A stretch of 64,000 nt of DNA from positions 1-64,000 of the forward strand of contig NZ_JAQITA010000013.1 in NCBI RefSeq assembly GCF_028618575.1, read 5' to 3'. Shown piece after piece: positions 18,080 to 27,089 of the stretch. The number at the start of each line of letters is the position of its first letter. The stretch's first letter is position 1. Origin of the DNA: Bartonella sp. ML70XJBT.G. Its GTDB lineage: Bacteria; Pseudomonadota; Alphaproteobacteria; Rhizobiales; Rhizobiaceae. Position numbers and translations under genes: made by a program. Below the pieces are notes generated by a model that worked only from the letters and a program-made list of their open reading frames with translations, was not told the origin of the DNA and searched no databases.

Positions 18080-18157
18080 AATAAATCACTTTTTAAGACA
18101 TAAAAAAATCTTTTCATCTTTATTGCCAATTTCCTGAAATTACTTTACTAATGAGGT

Positions 18158-18357
18158 GATTTTGGTCGTCTACGCAGCGACCAATAGGGAAAACAAGCCC
18201 TAAGTTCAGTATATAAAAATTGATACCACTTTGCTGGTATCTCCCGGATTCCGGGAGTTTTTGCTATGTCCAGGTGCTTTTCAGCACTAAAAGCAAAAAA
18301 CTGACTGAACTCAGTACTTGTTACTCCCGGAATACCAATGCGAGGGCGCTCGCAGCC
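18158..18357 (+). ncRNA. Brt-type leader RNA, unit 2
   Basis: The promoter is TTGCCA (18123) with TACTAA (18146). Hairpins in order: TGGTCG/CGACCA (18163), TAGGG/CCCTA, GATACCA/TGGTATC, then terminator CTCCCGG-ATT-CCGGGAG plus five T (18241-18262). Downstream, CTCCCGGAA (18324) can pair with the terminator's 3' arm TTCCGGGAG. That gives mutually exclusive terminator and antiterminator folds. It closes with the GCGAG/CTCGC hairpin near 18340-18353. Confidence 0.78.
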
Positions 18358-18375
18358 GGTGGAGGGGAAAGCCAA

Positions 18376-18726
18376 GTGAAAAATCCACATATTAATGATA
18401 TTTCTGTAGGCAAAAAAATCCGTTGCAGAAGAAGGATGATGGGGCTTTCGCAAAAAGCATTGGGGCACCATTTGGGAGTCAGTTTCCAACAAATCCAAAA
18501 GTACGAAAAAGGGATTAATCGTGTGGGCGCTGGACGTTTGCAGGAAATTGCCAACATATTGGATGTTCCAATTCACTTTTTTTATACGGATGTTGCAACA
18601 AAAGAAACGCTCTCACAGCAGAGTTATGCAGAAATCTTTAGCGAAAAAGAAACTTTGCTTGTAAAAAACTTTCGAGAGCTTAAGCCCAAAAAACAAAAAG
18701 CTCTTTTGTGGTTGATTTCTGATTAG
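18376..18726 (+). CDS. Trp-type XRE regulator, unit 2
   Basis: This 116-residue XRE regulator differs from unit 1 at only a handful of positions (for example GIN for GVN and YTDVA for YMDIA). It starts at GTG 18376 with the same GGAGGGG site. The whole unit (promoter, leader, gene) repeats at ~650-bp spacing, so the array arose by tandem duplication or is kept uniform by gene conversion. It is likely controlled by its own leader RNA. Confidence 0.85.
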   Translation: MKNPHINDISVGKKIRCRRRMMGLSQKALGHHLGVSFQQIQKYEKGINRVGAGRLQEIANILDVPIHFFYTDVATKETLSQQSYAEIFSEKETLLVKNFRELKPKKQKALLWLISD

Positions 18727-18804
18727 AATAAATCACTTTTTAAGACATAAAAAAATCTTTTCATCTTTATTGCCAATTTCCTGAAATTACTTTACTAATG
18801 AGGT

Positions 18805-19006
18805 GATTTTGGTCGTCTACGCAGCGATCAATAGGGATTCAAAAACCCGAAAGTTCAGTATATAAAAATTGATACCACTTTGCTGGTATCTCCCGGATTC
18901 CGGGAGTTTTTGCCATGTCCAGGTGCTTTCCAGCACTAAAAGCAAAAAAACTGACTGAACTCAGTATTTTGACTCCCGGAATACCAATGCGAGGGCGCTC
19001 GCAACC
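18805..19006 (+). ncRNA. Brt-type leader RNA, unit 3
   Basis: Promoter TTGCCA (18770) and TACTAA (18793). The GATACCA/TGGTATC stem, CTCCCGG/CCGGGAG terminator with T-run (ending near 18911), competing CTCCCGGAA (about 18972) and GCGAG/CTCGC hairpin (18989-19002) are all kept. The first hairpin has a compensable change (GGTCG paired with CGATC). Confidence 0.76.
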
Positions 19007-19024
19007 GGTGGAGGGGAAAGCCAA

Positions 19025-19375
19025 GTGAAAAATCCACATATTAATGATATTTCTGTAGGCAAAAAAATCCGTTGCAGAAGAAGGATGATGGGGCTTTCGC
19101 AAAAAGCATTGGGGCACCATTTGGGAGTCAGTTTCCAACAAATCCAAAAGTACGAAAAAGGGGTTAATCGTGTGGGGGCTGGACGTTTGCAGGAAATTGC
19201 CAACATATTGGATGTTCCAATTCACTTTTTTTATACGGATGTTACAACAAAAGAAACGCTCTCACAGCAGAGTTATGCAGAAATCTTTAGCGAAAAAGAA
19301 ACTTTGCTTGTAAAAAACTTTCGAGAGCTTAAGCCCAAAAAACAAAAAGCTCTTTTGTGGTTGATTTCTGATTAG
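19025..19375 (+). CDS. Trp-type XRE regulator, unit 3
   Basis: Third, near-identical 116-residue copy, GTG start at 19025 after GGAGGGG. Same XRE fold and IHFFYTDV-to-LISD C-terminal part as units 1 and 2. It is the last complete unit of the array. A decayed fourth unit lies about 21 kb away at 40.7-41.3 kb. Confidence 0.85.
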   Translation: MKNPHINDISVGKKIRCRRRMMGLSQKALGHHLGVSFQQIQKYEKGVNRVGAGRLQEIANILDVPIHFFYTDVTTKETLSQQSYAEIFSEKETLLVKNFRELKPKKQKALLWLISD

Positions 19376-20788
19376 AATAAATCACTTTCCTTTTCTATTA
19401 TCGTTATGCATTGTGGGTGAAAAGCTTTAAAATAACAGCAAATCTCCAAGATTTTCATCAGACAGTATTGATTGCTCAGTAGTTCTCGAATTCTTTTATC
19501 ATTATCCGATAGGAGGAGAGAGTTATGGGATTTCGTATTTTAATGCTTCACTTTCCCATCAACATGATCCGATCTTGTGAGGCTGTTATTTTCAAGAGAT
19601 GCATGACATGTTACCGCTTTGTTGTGCAATCAAGTTTTTTACGTCTCATGTTTTGATGCTCTTGTTGTAGACTTAAAAGAGCAGGGGTTCTACGCCTGCG
19701 GTAGGTGTATTAGGGAAGTTTGCAGATTTGCTGTTTTACAGATTTGCGACCTTGTAGATTTAGAGATTTGCGATTTTGTGGGCATGGCTCTTCTCAAATG
19801 ATGTAGGGGAATAGGGAGGAGATGAGATATGAAGTGTTGTGGGGCATTGCTGCTTTATTATGGTTTTGTGTCAATATTGAAATGCGTCAAAATGTATATC
19901 TGTAAAAGAGTAAAGAATTTATACATTATGCCTGCTTTTGGAGCTGCTCAGAGTGCATTGTTGTGTGGGGCGTTGTGAGAAAAAGTGCCGATTTGTGGGG
20001 GAGGACTTACAAGGTGTTTGAGGAATGGGGAAGGAGGCTTTGACATAGGGTGAAATTGGCTCTTTGCGGGGCGTTTCGAGCTTTGGTTCAATTACAGAGT
20101 TGTTATGATTGGGATAGGTATGTCTTTGGGGAGATTTACGGATTTGTAGATTTACGATTTTATAGATTTACGATTTTATAGATTTACGAGGCACCAAATC
20201 ATGTGTGGAAGAATGAAGAGGGAGTATGCGTGGAGCGTTTTTGTGCGGGGTGAAGCTTGTTCTTTGCGGGGCGTGGCGGAGTTGTATGCTAGCCAAGAGT
20301 TATCGTGCATAGGGGTAGGTGCGTTTGGGAAAGGTTTGCAGATTTGCGATTTTACGGTTGCGACGCTTCTCAAATAATGAAGGGAGTATGAGAGTGTTTT
20401 GTTAAGCCATTCATTAAGATTTGCGGGCTAGCTTGTTCGTGGAATGATGTGTCCCATTTTGCGTGATGGTTGAACAGAGCTTTTTTCATGCTTGAGGCTT
20501 CAGGAGAGTGCCTTCATGGTTTTTATGGTAGAGTGTTGGGGGAGTTATGGGGATGTGGTGGAGGTATAAGGAAGAGCTGTCAATTCGCTCTTTATTGCGG
20601 TGGGAGGGGTTGTTCTTAAGAAAACTGTTATCATGCATATGGGCTGTGGGGAGGTTTGAAGAGTTGTGCGGGACTTACAGGGGAAGAGCTTTGTAGTATA
20701 TTGGTGGGTGAGAAGAGAGTTGTCATTTTCGGGCGGGGCTTTTCTCAAAGGATGGAGAAAGTATGAGAGCGTTTTTTGCAGTCTCTTC
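19376..20788 (+). other. Gene-free stretch with simple repeats and repeat B copy 2 (about 20400-20605)
   Basis: No supported gene in 1.4 kb. It contains AGATTTACGATTTTAT-like units repeated around 20130-20190 with relatives near 19720-19790 and 20335. It also contains one diverged copy of the dispersed CTGTAAAAG element near 19885, and a ~80-bp sequence (20395-20480) resembling the 3' end of purK. Some minus-strand frames are open only because of base composition. Confidence 0.6.
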
Positions 20789-22180
20789 TTAAGATTTTGT
20801 GGCTGGACCCGTTAATTGAATAATGTGGCCCATTTTGCGGAGTGGTTGAACAGAACTTTTGCCATATAAATGGACCGATGTATGCTCTTGCTTGAGAAAA
20901 TATTTGAATTCACTCAGATTATTGCCAAGAAGGTTGATCATTTGGCAATTGCTGTGGCGATGCGTGCTCCCTAAAGGAAGACCGCAAATGGCACGGATAT
21001 GCTGTTCAAATTGGGACGTTATGCATGCCTTCTGCGTCCAATGACCAGAATTGTGAACACGAGGGGCCAATTCATTCACTAAAAGACGCCCATCTATCAG
21101 AACAAAAAATTCAATGCAAAGAACGCCAACATAATTTAAGGCATCCATCACTCTTACACTGATTTCTTGTGCTCTCTGTTGCACCTCAAGCGGAACATGC
21201 GAGGGCACAAAGGATTTATGGAGAATGCCGTTTTTATGCTGATTTTCAGGGCAATCATAAAAAATATGTTCTCCTTGTTTGCTGCGCGCTGAGAGTACCG
21301 AAATTTCCGATAAAAAAGGAACAATTTCTTCTAAAATTAAGGGCTGTTCTCGAAAAGTCGTGAAAGCTTCTTCAAGGGCTTGCTCATGGGGATGATCGAG
21401 CATGATCTGGTTTTTGCCATCATAACCAAAACGACGTGTCTTCAAAAGACCACGTTCACCTAATGCTGAGAGGCTTGAAAGCAGAGAAGGATAATCATCA
21501 ACAGTATACCACAATGCTGTGCTAATGCCTTGATCACGCAAAAATTGCTTCTCAAAAAGCCGATCTTGCGTAATCTCCAATGCTTTGGAGGAGGGATAAA
21601 CATTCTTAGCTTGCTCTACATATTGAACCGTTGAAAGCGAAAGATTCTCAAACTCATAGGTCACAACATCACACAGAGAAATAAAATGATCTAGTGCCGA
21701 TTTATCATCATAAGAGGCAACAATATGCTCGTTTGCTGTTTGCGCTGCTGGACAATTCGCTTCAGGGCAAAAAACCACCGTGCGAAATCCTAGTTCTGCT
21801 GCTGCTATGGCAAGCATGCGCGCCAATTGTCCACCGCCTATTAAACCAATTGTGCTTCCAGAAGGTAACATGGTGGATGTACTTTTAAGTTTGCGAAATG
21901 AACTGAGAGCGGTAGGTATGCCGACCGTGGGGGTGCTGGGTGTGGAGGAGGTGTTGGCTGGAGAGGTGTTGGTTGCGGGTGTTCTCGGTATGGAGGGCGT
22001 ACTGGGTATGGCGGGTGCGTTGGGTATGGAGGGTATGCTGGGTAAGGAGGGCGTGCTGGGTATGGCGGGTGCGTTGGGTATGGAGGGTATGCTGGGTAAA
22101 GAGGGCGTGTTGAGTAAGGAGGGCGTGCTGGGTATGGAGGGCATGCTGGGTATGGAGGGCGTGTTAGAAAATGATGTCAT
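20789..22180 (-). CDS. purK: 5-(carboxyamino)imidazole ribonucleotide synthase with Pro/Ser repeat extension
   Basis: PurK carboxylates AIR to N5-CAIR with ATP and bicarbonate in purine synthesis. Residues ~104-463 are a normal ATP-grasp PurK: the GLIGGGQLARMLAIAAAELG dinucleotide-like loop, KTRRFGYDGKNQ, and VNELAPRVHNSGHWT near 395. Residues 1-~100 are an abnormal extension of five-residue units of the PSIPS/TPSLP type. The ATG at 22180 follows the purE stop by one base, so the extension is probably translated by coupling. An internal ATG at codon 104 marks the canonical start. Purine operon purEK, PurE upstream. Confidence 0.93.
   Translation of the reverse strand: MTSFSNTPSIPSMPSIPSTPSLLNTPSLPSIPSIPNAPAIPSTPSLPSIPSIPNAPAIPSTPSIPRTPATNTSPANTSSTPSTPTVGIPTALSSFRKLKSTSTMLPSGSTIGLIGGGQLARMLAIAAAELGFRTVVFCPEANCPAAQTANEHIVASYDDKSALDHFISLCDVVTYEFENLSLSTVQYVEQAKNVYPSSKALEITQDRLFEKQFLRDQGISTALWYTVDDYPSLLSSLSALGERGLLKTRRFGYDGKNQIMLDHPHEQALEEAFTTFREQPLILEEIVPFLSEISVLSARSKQGEHIFYDCPENQHKNGILHKSFVPSHVPLEVQQRAQEISVRVMDALNYVGVLCIEFFVLIDGRLLVNELAPRVHNSGHWTQKACITSQFEQHIRAICGLPLGSTHRHSNCQMINLLGNNLSEFKYFLKQEHTSVHLYGKSSVQPLRKMGHIIQLTGPATKS
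21985..22170 (-). repeat. 15-bp tandem repeat encoding the PurK N-terminal extension
   Basis: On the + strand the unit is close to CTGGGTATGGAGGGC, repeated about a dozen times with single-base changes. It is in frame with purK and gives Pro/Ser/Ile pentapeptides. Confidence 0.9.
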
Positions 22181-22181
22181 T

Positions 22182-22679
22182 TTAAGCCTCAGTTACCGGA
22201 GTTTGTGCAACACTTTCTGTTTGTTTTTGGCGCCAATCTTCTAGCCGTTGTGCGAGGTTATCATCGTAAATTGCCAGCACTGCGGCTGCTAAAAGTGCTG
22301 CGTTAATTGCACCTGCTTTACCAATGGCTAAGGTCCCAACCGGTATGCCTGCTGGCATTTGCACAATGGAAAGCAGAGAATCTTGACCAGATAAAGACTG
22401 TGAATGCACGGGAACGCCAAAAACAGGAAGAGGGGTGAGGGCTGCAAGCATGCCTGGAAGATGGGCTGCCCCTCCCGCGCCGGCAAGCAAAACTTTAAAA
22501 CCTGCTGCTTTGGCTTCTTTGGCAAATTGATAGAGCCGTTCAGGGGTTCTGTGTGCCGAAACAATATGGGAACTATGAGAAATGCCAAGGCATGTTAAAA
22601 TATCCGCACTATGACACATGGTTTGCCAATCCGATTGGCTGCCCATTAAAATCGCTACATCACATGATTTTTCACTCAT
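22182..22679 (-). CDS. purE: N5-CAIR mutase
   Basis: PurE class I rearranges N5-CAIR to CAIR, the step after PurK. The 165-residue size is normal. The N-terminal [14 protein letters not shown] binds the phosphate/ribose; SAHRTPERL near 42 and the Gly-rich [17 protein letters not shown] near 66 are family motifs. An AAAGGATG binding site precedes ATG 22679. The stop abuts the purK ATG, showing translational coupling. Confidence 0.96.
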   Translation of the reverse strand: MSEKSCDVAILMGSQSDWQTMCHSADILTCLGISHSSHIVSAHRTPERLYQFAKEAKAAGFKVLLAGAGGAAHLPGMLAALTPLPVFGVPVHSQSLSGQDSLLSIVQMPAGIPVGTLAIGKAGAINAALLAAAVLAIYDDNLAQRLEDWRQKQTESVAQTPVTEA

Positions 22680-23204
22680 TTTACATCCTTTACAAGTGGT
22701 TAAGGCGATTCTTTCCCTTTCATTCTTGTAAGAGTTTTACCTGCTCTTTGCAAAGTTAATTGATGAGAGAGTAACAGTTTTTCAAGAAAAATTGAGCGAA
22801 AAATACAGATTTTACAGGAAAGCTCTTTACAGAAGTTTCGAGCTATTTACTGAAGGTTTTTACAAAATGTTGATGCCACTTGCCTCTTTAAGAAAGCTCT
22901 GTCTTGGCTTCATGGAGGTAAATCATCAATCATTTGCAATTTATGTCAAAACAATTGGCACTCAATGGACAAAAACGCATCCCCATGAAAAAAGAGCAGA
23001 CTCTTTATATGGAGGTATTTCATAATGGGCGTGTGCCCATGTGATTTGTTGCTACCTATTCTGCAAAAAGATAAAAACCCAACTGCACTAACAGAAGGGT
23101 TTTTGAAACGTTATCTTACGATAAATTAAACCAACAAAGTAATTCCAGTTTAATTTATCGTGATGTATTCTGCAAGAGAAATTTTGTAAAAACGGGAGTT
23201 TTTT
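22680..23204 (+). other. Intergenic region with two inverted repeats
   Basis: No secure gene; a 33-codon frame at 22943-23044 is too weak to call. AAAAACCC/GGGTTTTT (23073-23105) looks like a terminator. A perfect 13-bp inverted repeat, CGATAAATTAAAC / GTTTAATTTATCG, spans 23119-23160 with a 16-base loop. Confidence 0.5.
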
Positions 23205-23575
23205 CATTTTTTGCTTCTTATTGAGAATAATAAAGAAAGCTATTACTTAGCTTTGAATCAAACGCAAAAGACAATTTATACGAAAACACCTAATTGGGAA
23301 CCTTGGATACTGTTTTTTTACGTGCTCTACAAAAACAAAAACGCCAATTAGAAATAAAAATAGAGAGTGAAAGAAATGCTCTTTTGACTTTGTCTGAATT
23401 AGCTCTTCATATTCTGGGTTATGTTCGTGGTCATGGGCGTGTAACAACCCGTGATATGATGCGTGAATTTGGTGCAAGTCCCAATACACTTAAAGCAACT
23501 TTTGCATCATTAGTTGAAAAAGGCTTTTTGACGCGTCATGGAGGAGGGCGATCAACTTGGTATAGCTTGTCTTAA
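23205..23575 (+). pseudogene. Fic-family protein C-terminal remnant, frameshifted
   Basis: The frame reading IENNKESYYLALNQTQKTIY then TPNWEPWILFF continues, after a shift at a run of seven T near 23310-23316, into LRALQKQKRQLE. A winged-helix domain follows, ending GFLTRHGGGRSTWYSLS. This order is typical of the C-terminal part of Fic proteins with an HTH tail. The catalytic HxFx(D/E)GNGR region is absent. It is a fragment, so AMP-transfer activity is not expected. The winged-helix part alone could be made from TTG 23294 (93 residues). Confidence 0.6.
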
Positions 23576-23789
23576 TTTCTCTCTTTAAGAAAAACTTCAA
23601 TTTAGATATCAATTTGATATCTTATGGCTTTTAAAAATGTCCAATAAATATACACTTTAAGTATCAGAAAAAACGATCATCAATAAAAATGGTATATTAA
23701 ATATTGTAGCTTATAAAGTTACACGTTATCTTAAATTATGATTTTGGGATTTACGCATAATTCGTGAAGTCGCTATATCAGCAAATGAT

Positions 23790-23958
23790 TTAAATTTTCC
23801 GTCCTTTCAATTACATCCTCTAAAGGATAATTTTAAGGGCTCTAAAGGATAATCTTAAGGGATACTGGTCAATTACTGTCAATGGAAATTGTCATCTAAT
23901 ATTCCGCTTTGAAGGTAGAGATGTAGATAGGGTTGATTATCTCGATTATCACGAGTAA
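23790..23958 (+). pseudogene. higB: HigB-type toxin remnant
   Basis: Only the C-terminal part is readable: GYWSITVNGNCHLIFRFEG then VDYLDYHE and a stop. This matches the RelE/HigB family end (WSI..N..W.. FRF ... DYLDYH). Upstream codons contain stops. It ends 13 bases before higA, the usual toxin-antitoxin order. Confidence 0.6.
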
Positions 23959-23971
23959 GGGACATTCAAAA

Positions 23972-24258
23972 ATGATGAAAAATCCTCCACATCCTGGTGA
24001 ATTACTGTATGAAGATGTTATCAAAGAACTTGGTTTGTCTGTTAATGAAGCAGCTGAACGACTTGGTATGTCTCGTGTAGCATTTCTAGAGTTTTAAATG
24101 GAAAAGCTGCGATGAGTGCAGATTTAGCTATTAGACTTGAAATGGCTGGTGTAGGTACAGCACGTGCTTGGCTAGCTATGCAAACAAATTATGATTTGTC
24201 AAAAGCTTTAAAACGTAAGCAACCTAAGATATATCCACTTTCTATGAGTTCATGTTAG
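23972..24258 (+). pseudogene. higA: HigA-type antitoxin, frameshifted
   Basis: MMKNPPHPGELLYEDVIKEL to AAERLGMSRVAF is a clear HigA XRE domain. One frameshift in the turn (expected SR.LNGK) then leads to RVLNGKAAMSADLAIRLEMA and AWLAMQTNYDLSKA in another frame. The antitoxin is therefore probably inactive, consistent with loss of its toxin. Confidence 0.75.
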
Positions 24259-24305
24259 TATATAGCTTAGTATTTCAATAGACAGATTACAGAAAAGAGT
24301 TTCCT

Positions 24306-24549
24306 ATGAAAAAGAAATTACCAAAAAGTTATATGACTGATGCTGAACGTGAGGAATTACGAGCAGGTGGATTAGATCAAGACTGTATTTATACTGCTGA
24401 ATCAGAAGCTGCTGACCGTGCTGGTGATGACAAAGCGGCGTGGAGCACAATTTATTCGTGATATGCGATTTTCTACTAAAGACGCTGATAAAGAATATGG
24501 TCCCGATTGGTTAGATAAAGATGTTATCATAGGAGGTCATCATTTCTAA
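24306..24549 (+). pseudogene. Unknown accessory gene, frameshifted
   Basis: The frame MKKKLPKSYMTDAEREELRA continues to GDDKAAWS, then a shift gives FIRDMRFSTKDADKEYGPDW and stops at 24549. I do not recognise the family. It sits among other decayed plasmid-type genes. Confidence 0.4.
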
Positions 24550-24651
24550 AGAGTTTGAGGAGTTAGAACGTATTTTTTTCACGAAAATGGTTATATAAGA
24601 AAACTCAATGAAGCATTGATGACCAAGAAACTACAGAGTGTGTGAAGTGAT

Positions 24652-25283
24652 TTGTGTGGTTATCTTCCTAACATTGGGAAAAGCGGTGATTTATCATCAC
24701 TTCTTGGTGCGGAACGTAGTCTTGTAGAAAATGATTTGCTAAGTTATGCCAATAGTAAGGCTGTGATTAGTAGTCTTAAAACAGCACTAACGGAAATAGA
24801 TGTTATTAAGAAACATGTGGTGCTTGTTGGTAATCCTGTACAATATAAAGGGATCAATGAGGCTTATAGTTTATCCAAAAATCGGATAGTTTATCCAAAA
24901 ATCGGAAAGGTGATTTGCGCTTTATGATGAAGCAAGACAAGCATTGGCATCTCACTATACACGGTTGGAAAATCTCGACAAGGCGCGTATAACAGTAGTT
25001 GAAAAGTCTATCCTTGATATACGGAGAGGATAATATCAAGATAATGCAAAAACTTTCTGAAAAGATGCAAGCCAAAGCTATAGATCTCTCATACAATCAT
25101 TCTCTTTTAAAAAGTCAAATGGATAATCTTATAAAAGAAACAATAGGGTTTGATTTATGGTTTCAGCAACAAGTCCAACTTGGAATCAATTCTGCTCATG
25201 CGGGTGATGTCGTATCCTCTTCAGACATTGATGTAGAAGCAGATAAATGGTGCTCGGAAATACACCCCAAGATAAATAGATAA
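24652..25283 (+). pseudogene. Multiply frameshifted accessory gene, unknown
   Basis: Protein-like segments in changing frames follow each other: LPNIGKSGDLSSLLGAERSL, DEARQALASHYTRLENLDKA, then KIMQKLSEKMQAKAIDLSYN and DLWFQQQVQLGINSAHAG. Together they suggest one former gene of about 210 codons. A 17-bp unit is doubled near 24873-24905 and accompanies one shift. No family assigned. Confidence 0.45.
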
Positions 25284-25370
25284 AATTTGATCAAAAAGAC
25301 GATGCTTATCGTTGTACAGATTATTTAAAGCAGTGTCATATTCTTATGGAGAGAGGCAAAAAACTATAGG

Positions 25371-25514
25371 GCTCTAAAAGCCGCTTTCGCTCTTGGCATT
25401 ATTATCGAAAAAGATTGTCGGCAATTGATAAAATCATCTGGGGGATATCTGCGGGGTATGATTGCCAAGAAAAATCATGGCGAATTGTACCTTGAACGTT
25501 CCTTGCCTTGGTGA
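25371..25514 (+). pseudogene. RepC-like replication protein, C-terminal fragment
   Basis: The frame ALKAAFALGIIIEK then IKSSGGYLRGMIAKKNHGEL and YLERSLPW resembles the end of RepC initiators of repABC plasmids (the SPGGYLRxM..A..GEL..RSL pattern). Only ~47 codons remain. It supports a plasmid origin for 23.2-25.5 kb. The sequence from 25515 to 25847 shows no gene. Confidence 0.5.
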
Positions 25515-25847
25515 ATGCGGATGGAGCTCATGACGGAAGGGTGGGAAAAAATACAGATCACCCTTTGAGAGCTGATGAATGAGACTTTCGTGAGGTACAC
25601 ACTGCAATACAGCTTCTGTACTTTTTAAGTGAAGAAAGAGGTTATAGGGAAACCCGCGGGGGTGTATATATTACCTCTCTCCCCAAAAGAAATGTATATG
25701 ACGATTTATTGTTTAGCAAGAGAGTATTTAAAAAAAATTCTCTTAACTGATGAAGAAATTTATGAAAATATAATACTCCTTTGAAGTTCATATCACCAAT
25801 TTTATGAAAGATCGTCTCTCTTTAAGTCTAGAAAAATTTACTACCGG

Positions 25848-27089
25848 ATGATTGATATGAATTTATTCTTCAAAAAGAGCCCCTTAGCTCTTTTTTCTTC
25901 TCTGTTTATTTCTAAAGTTGGTGATTATGCTTATGAAGTTGTTTTTGTTTTACTGGTCTTAGAATTAACAGAGAATTTCTTTTTTACAGGGCTTGTGTAT
26001 TTTTTTCGCTTTATCCCTTTCCTCTTTTTTGGTCCTATCGGAGGTTGGTTAGCGGATCATTTCTCTTTGAAGAAAAATATGATCTTCAGTGAATTGGTGA
26101 GATTATTCGCCTCATTATTTGTTTTTATCACTTACATAACAGGTTGTGCACATATTCTTGTGCTTATTTTTGCCGCAATAGGTACAACGATCGGAAGAAG
26201 TCTTTTTCAACCAAGTTTTCAAGCGACTATTCCAAAAATGTTTTCAATCAAGGATTTGATAAAGGCAAATAGCCTTGCACAGATTATAGACGAAACGGCA
26301 TCTGTCATTGGTCCTTTAGTTTGTTCCCTCCTGCTTCTTTTCGCTAATAAATCGGCAGTCCTTATTTTTGATGTTTTTACCTATTTCATCTCTATTCTCT
26401 TGTTATTTCATCTCGTGAATTTAAACGCACGTGAGAATAAACCATTCAATTTTATCAAAATTTATCGAGAAACAGCTTCCTATCTTAAATCTCTTTCTAC
26501 AGAAAATAATAACTTATTTATTACGCTTATTGGATCGGCGTTTGCTATTCTCTTTACGGGGGCAATTTTAAGATTTTTAATTCCAGCTTTTGTTCTCTCT
26601 ATAGGGGGAGAGGAAAGCTTTGTCAGCTATGTTTTTTCTCTCATGGCTGTTGGAACGATTGTGGGCGGTTTGTTGTATAGTAAAATGATATTCCATATTA
26701 CTTCGTTGAAGCTTATGGTCTTTTGGCTTCTCTATGGGGGTATTCTGTTTGTTATGCCCTTAGCAGCAGAACTTTATTTAAAACTAATTCTCGTGTTAGC
26801 ATTTGTTTTAGGATTTGTTGGTGCATTTGTCGATATTAGTTTAGTCTCAGCGCTTCAATTATATTCTCGTCGGGAAGATTTGGGGAAAAGTTTTGGAACT
26901 TTTTCAACTTTAGCAAATTCTGCTGAAGCTCTCTCTGGCTTTATTGCTGGACTTTTTGCCCTCGTAGGATTGTTGAGCTCTTTTTTAGTGATGTCTGCAC
27001 TCATTATTTCCACTGGAATGGTGGGAGTGATAAAAATTAAGAAAAATAAAGAGATACACCTTAACAAGACGGAAGAGGACGATCATTGA
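25848..27089 (+). CDS. MFS transporter, EntS/MFS_3-like
   Basis: The 413-residue protein has about 12 predicted membrane spans. The loop 2 motif reads GGWLADHFSLKKNMIFSELV, the MFS signature G-x-x-x-D-(R/H)-x-(R/K)-(R/K). The overall pattern (KVGDYAYEVVFVLLVLELT start, SFQATIPKMF, NSLAQIIDETASVIGP) resembles the MFS_3 group that includes enterobactin exporter EntS and macrolide pumps. The substrate is unknown. Starts at ATG 25848 or 25857; binding site weak. It is intact although it lies beside a decayed plasmid-like island, so it may be a transferred gene still under selection. Confidence 0.8.
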   Translation: MIDMNLFFKKSPLALFSSLFISKVGDYAYEVVFVLLVLELTENFFFTGLVYFFRFIPFLFFGPIGGWLADHFSLKKNMIFSELVRLFASLFVFITYITGCAHILVLIFAAIGTTIGRSLFQPSFQATIPKMFSIKDLIKANSLAQIIDETASVIGPLVCSLLLLFANKSAVLIFDVFTYFISILLLFHLVNLNARENKPFNFIKIYRETASYLKSLSTENNNLFITLIGSAFAILFTGAILRFLIPAFVLSIGGEESFVSYVFSLMAVGTIVGGLLYSKMIFHITSLKLMVFWLLYGGILFVMPLAAELYLKLILVLAFVLGFVGAFVDISLVSALQLYSRREDLGKSFGTFSTLANSAEALSGFIAGLFALVGLLSSFLVMSALIISTGMVGVIKIKKNKEIHLNKTEEDDH

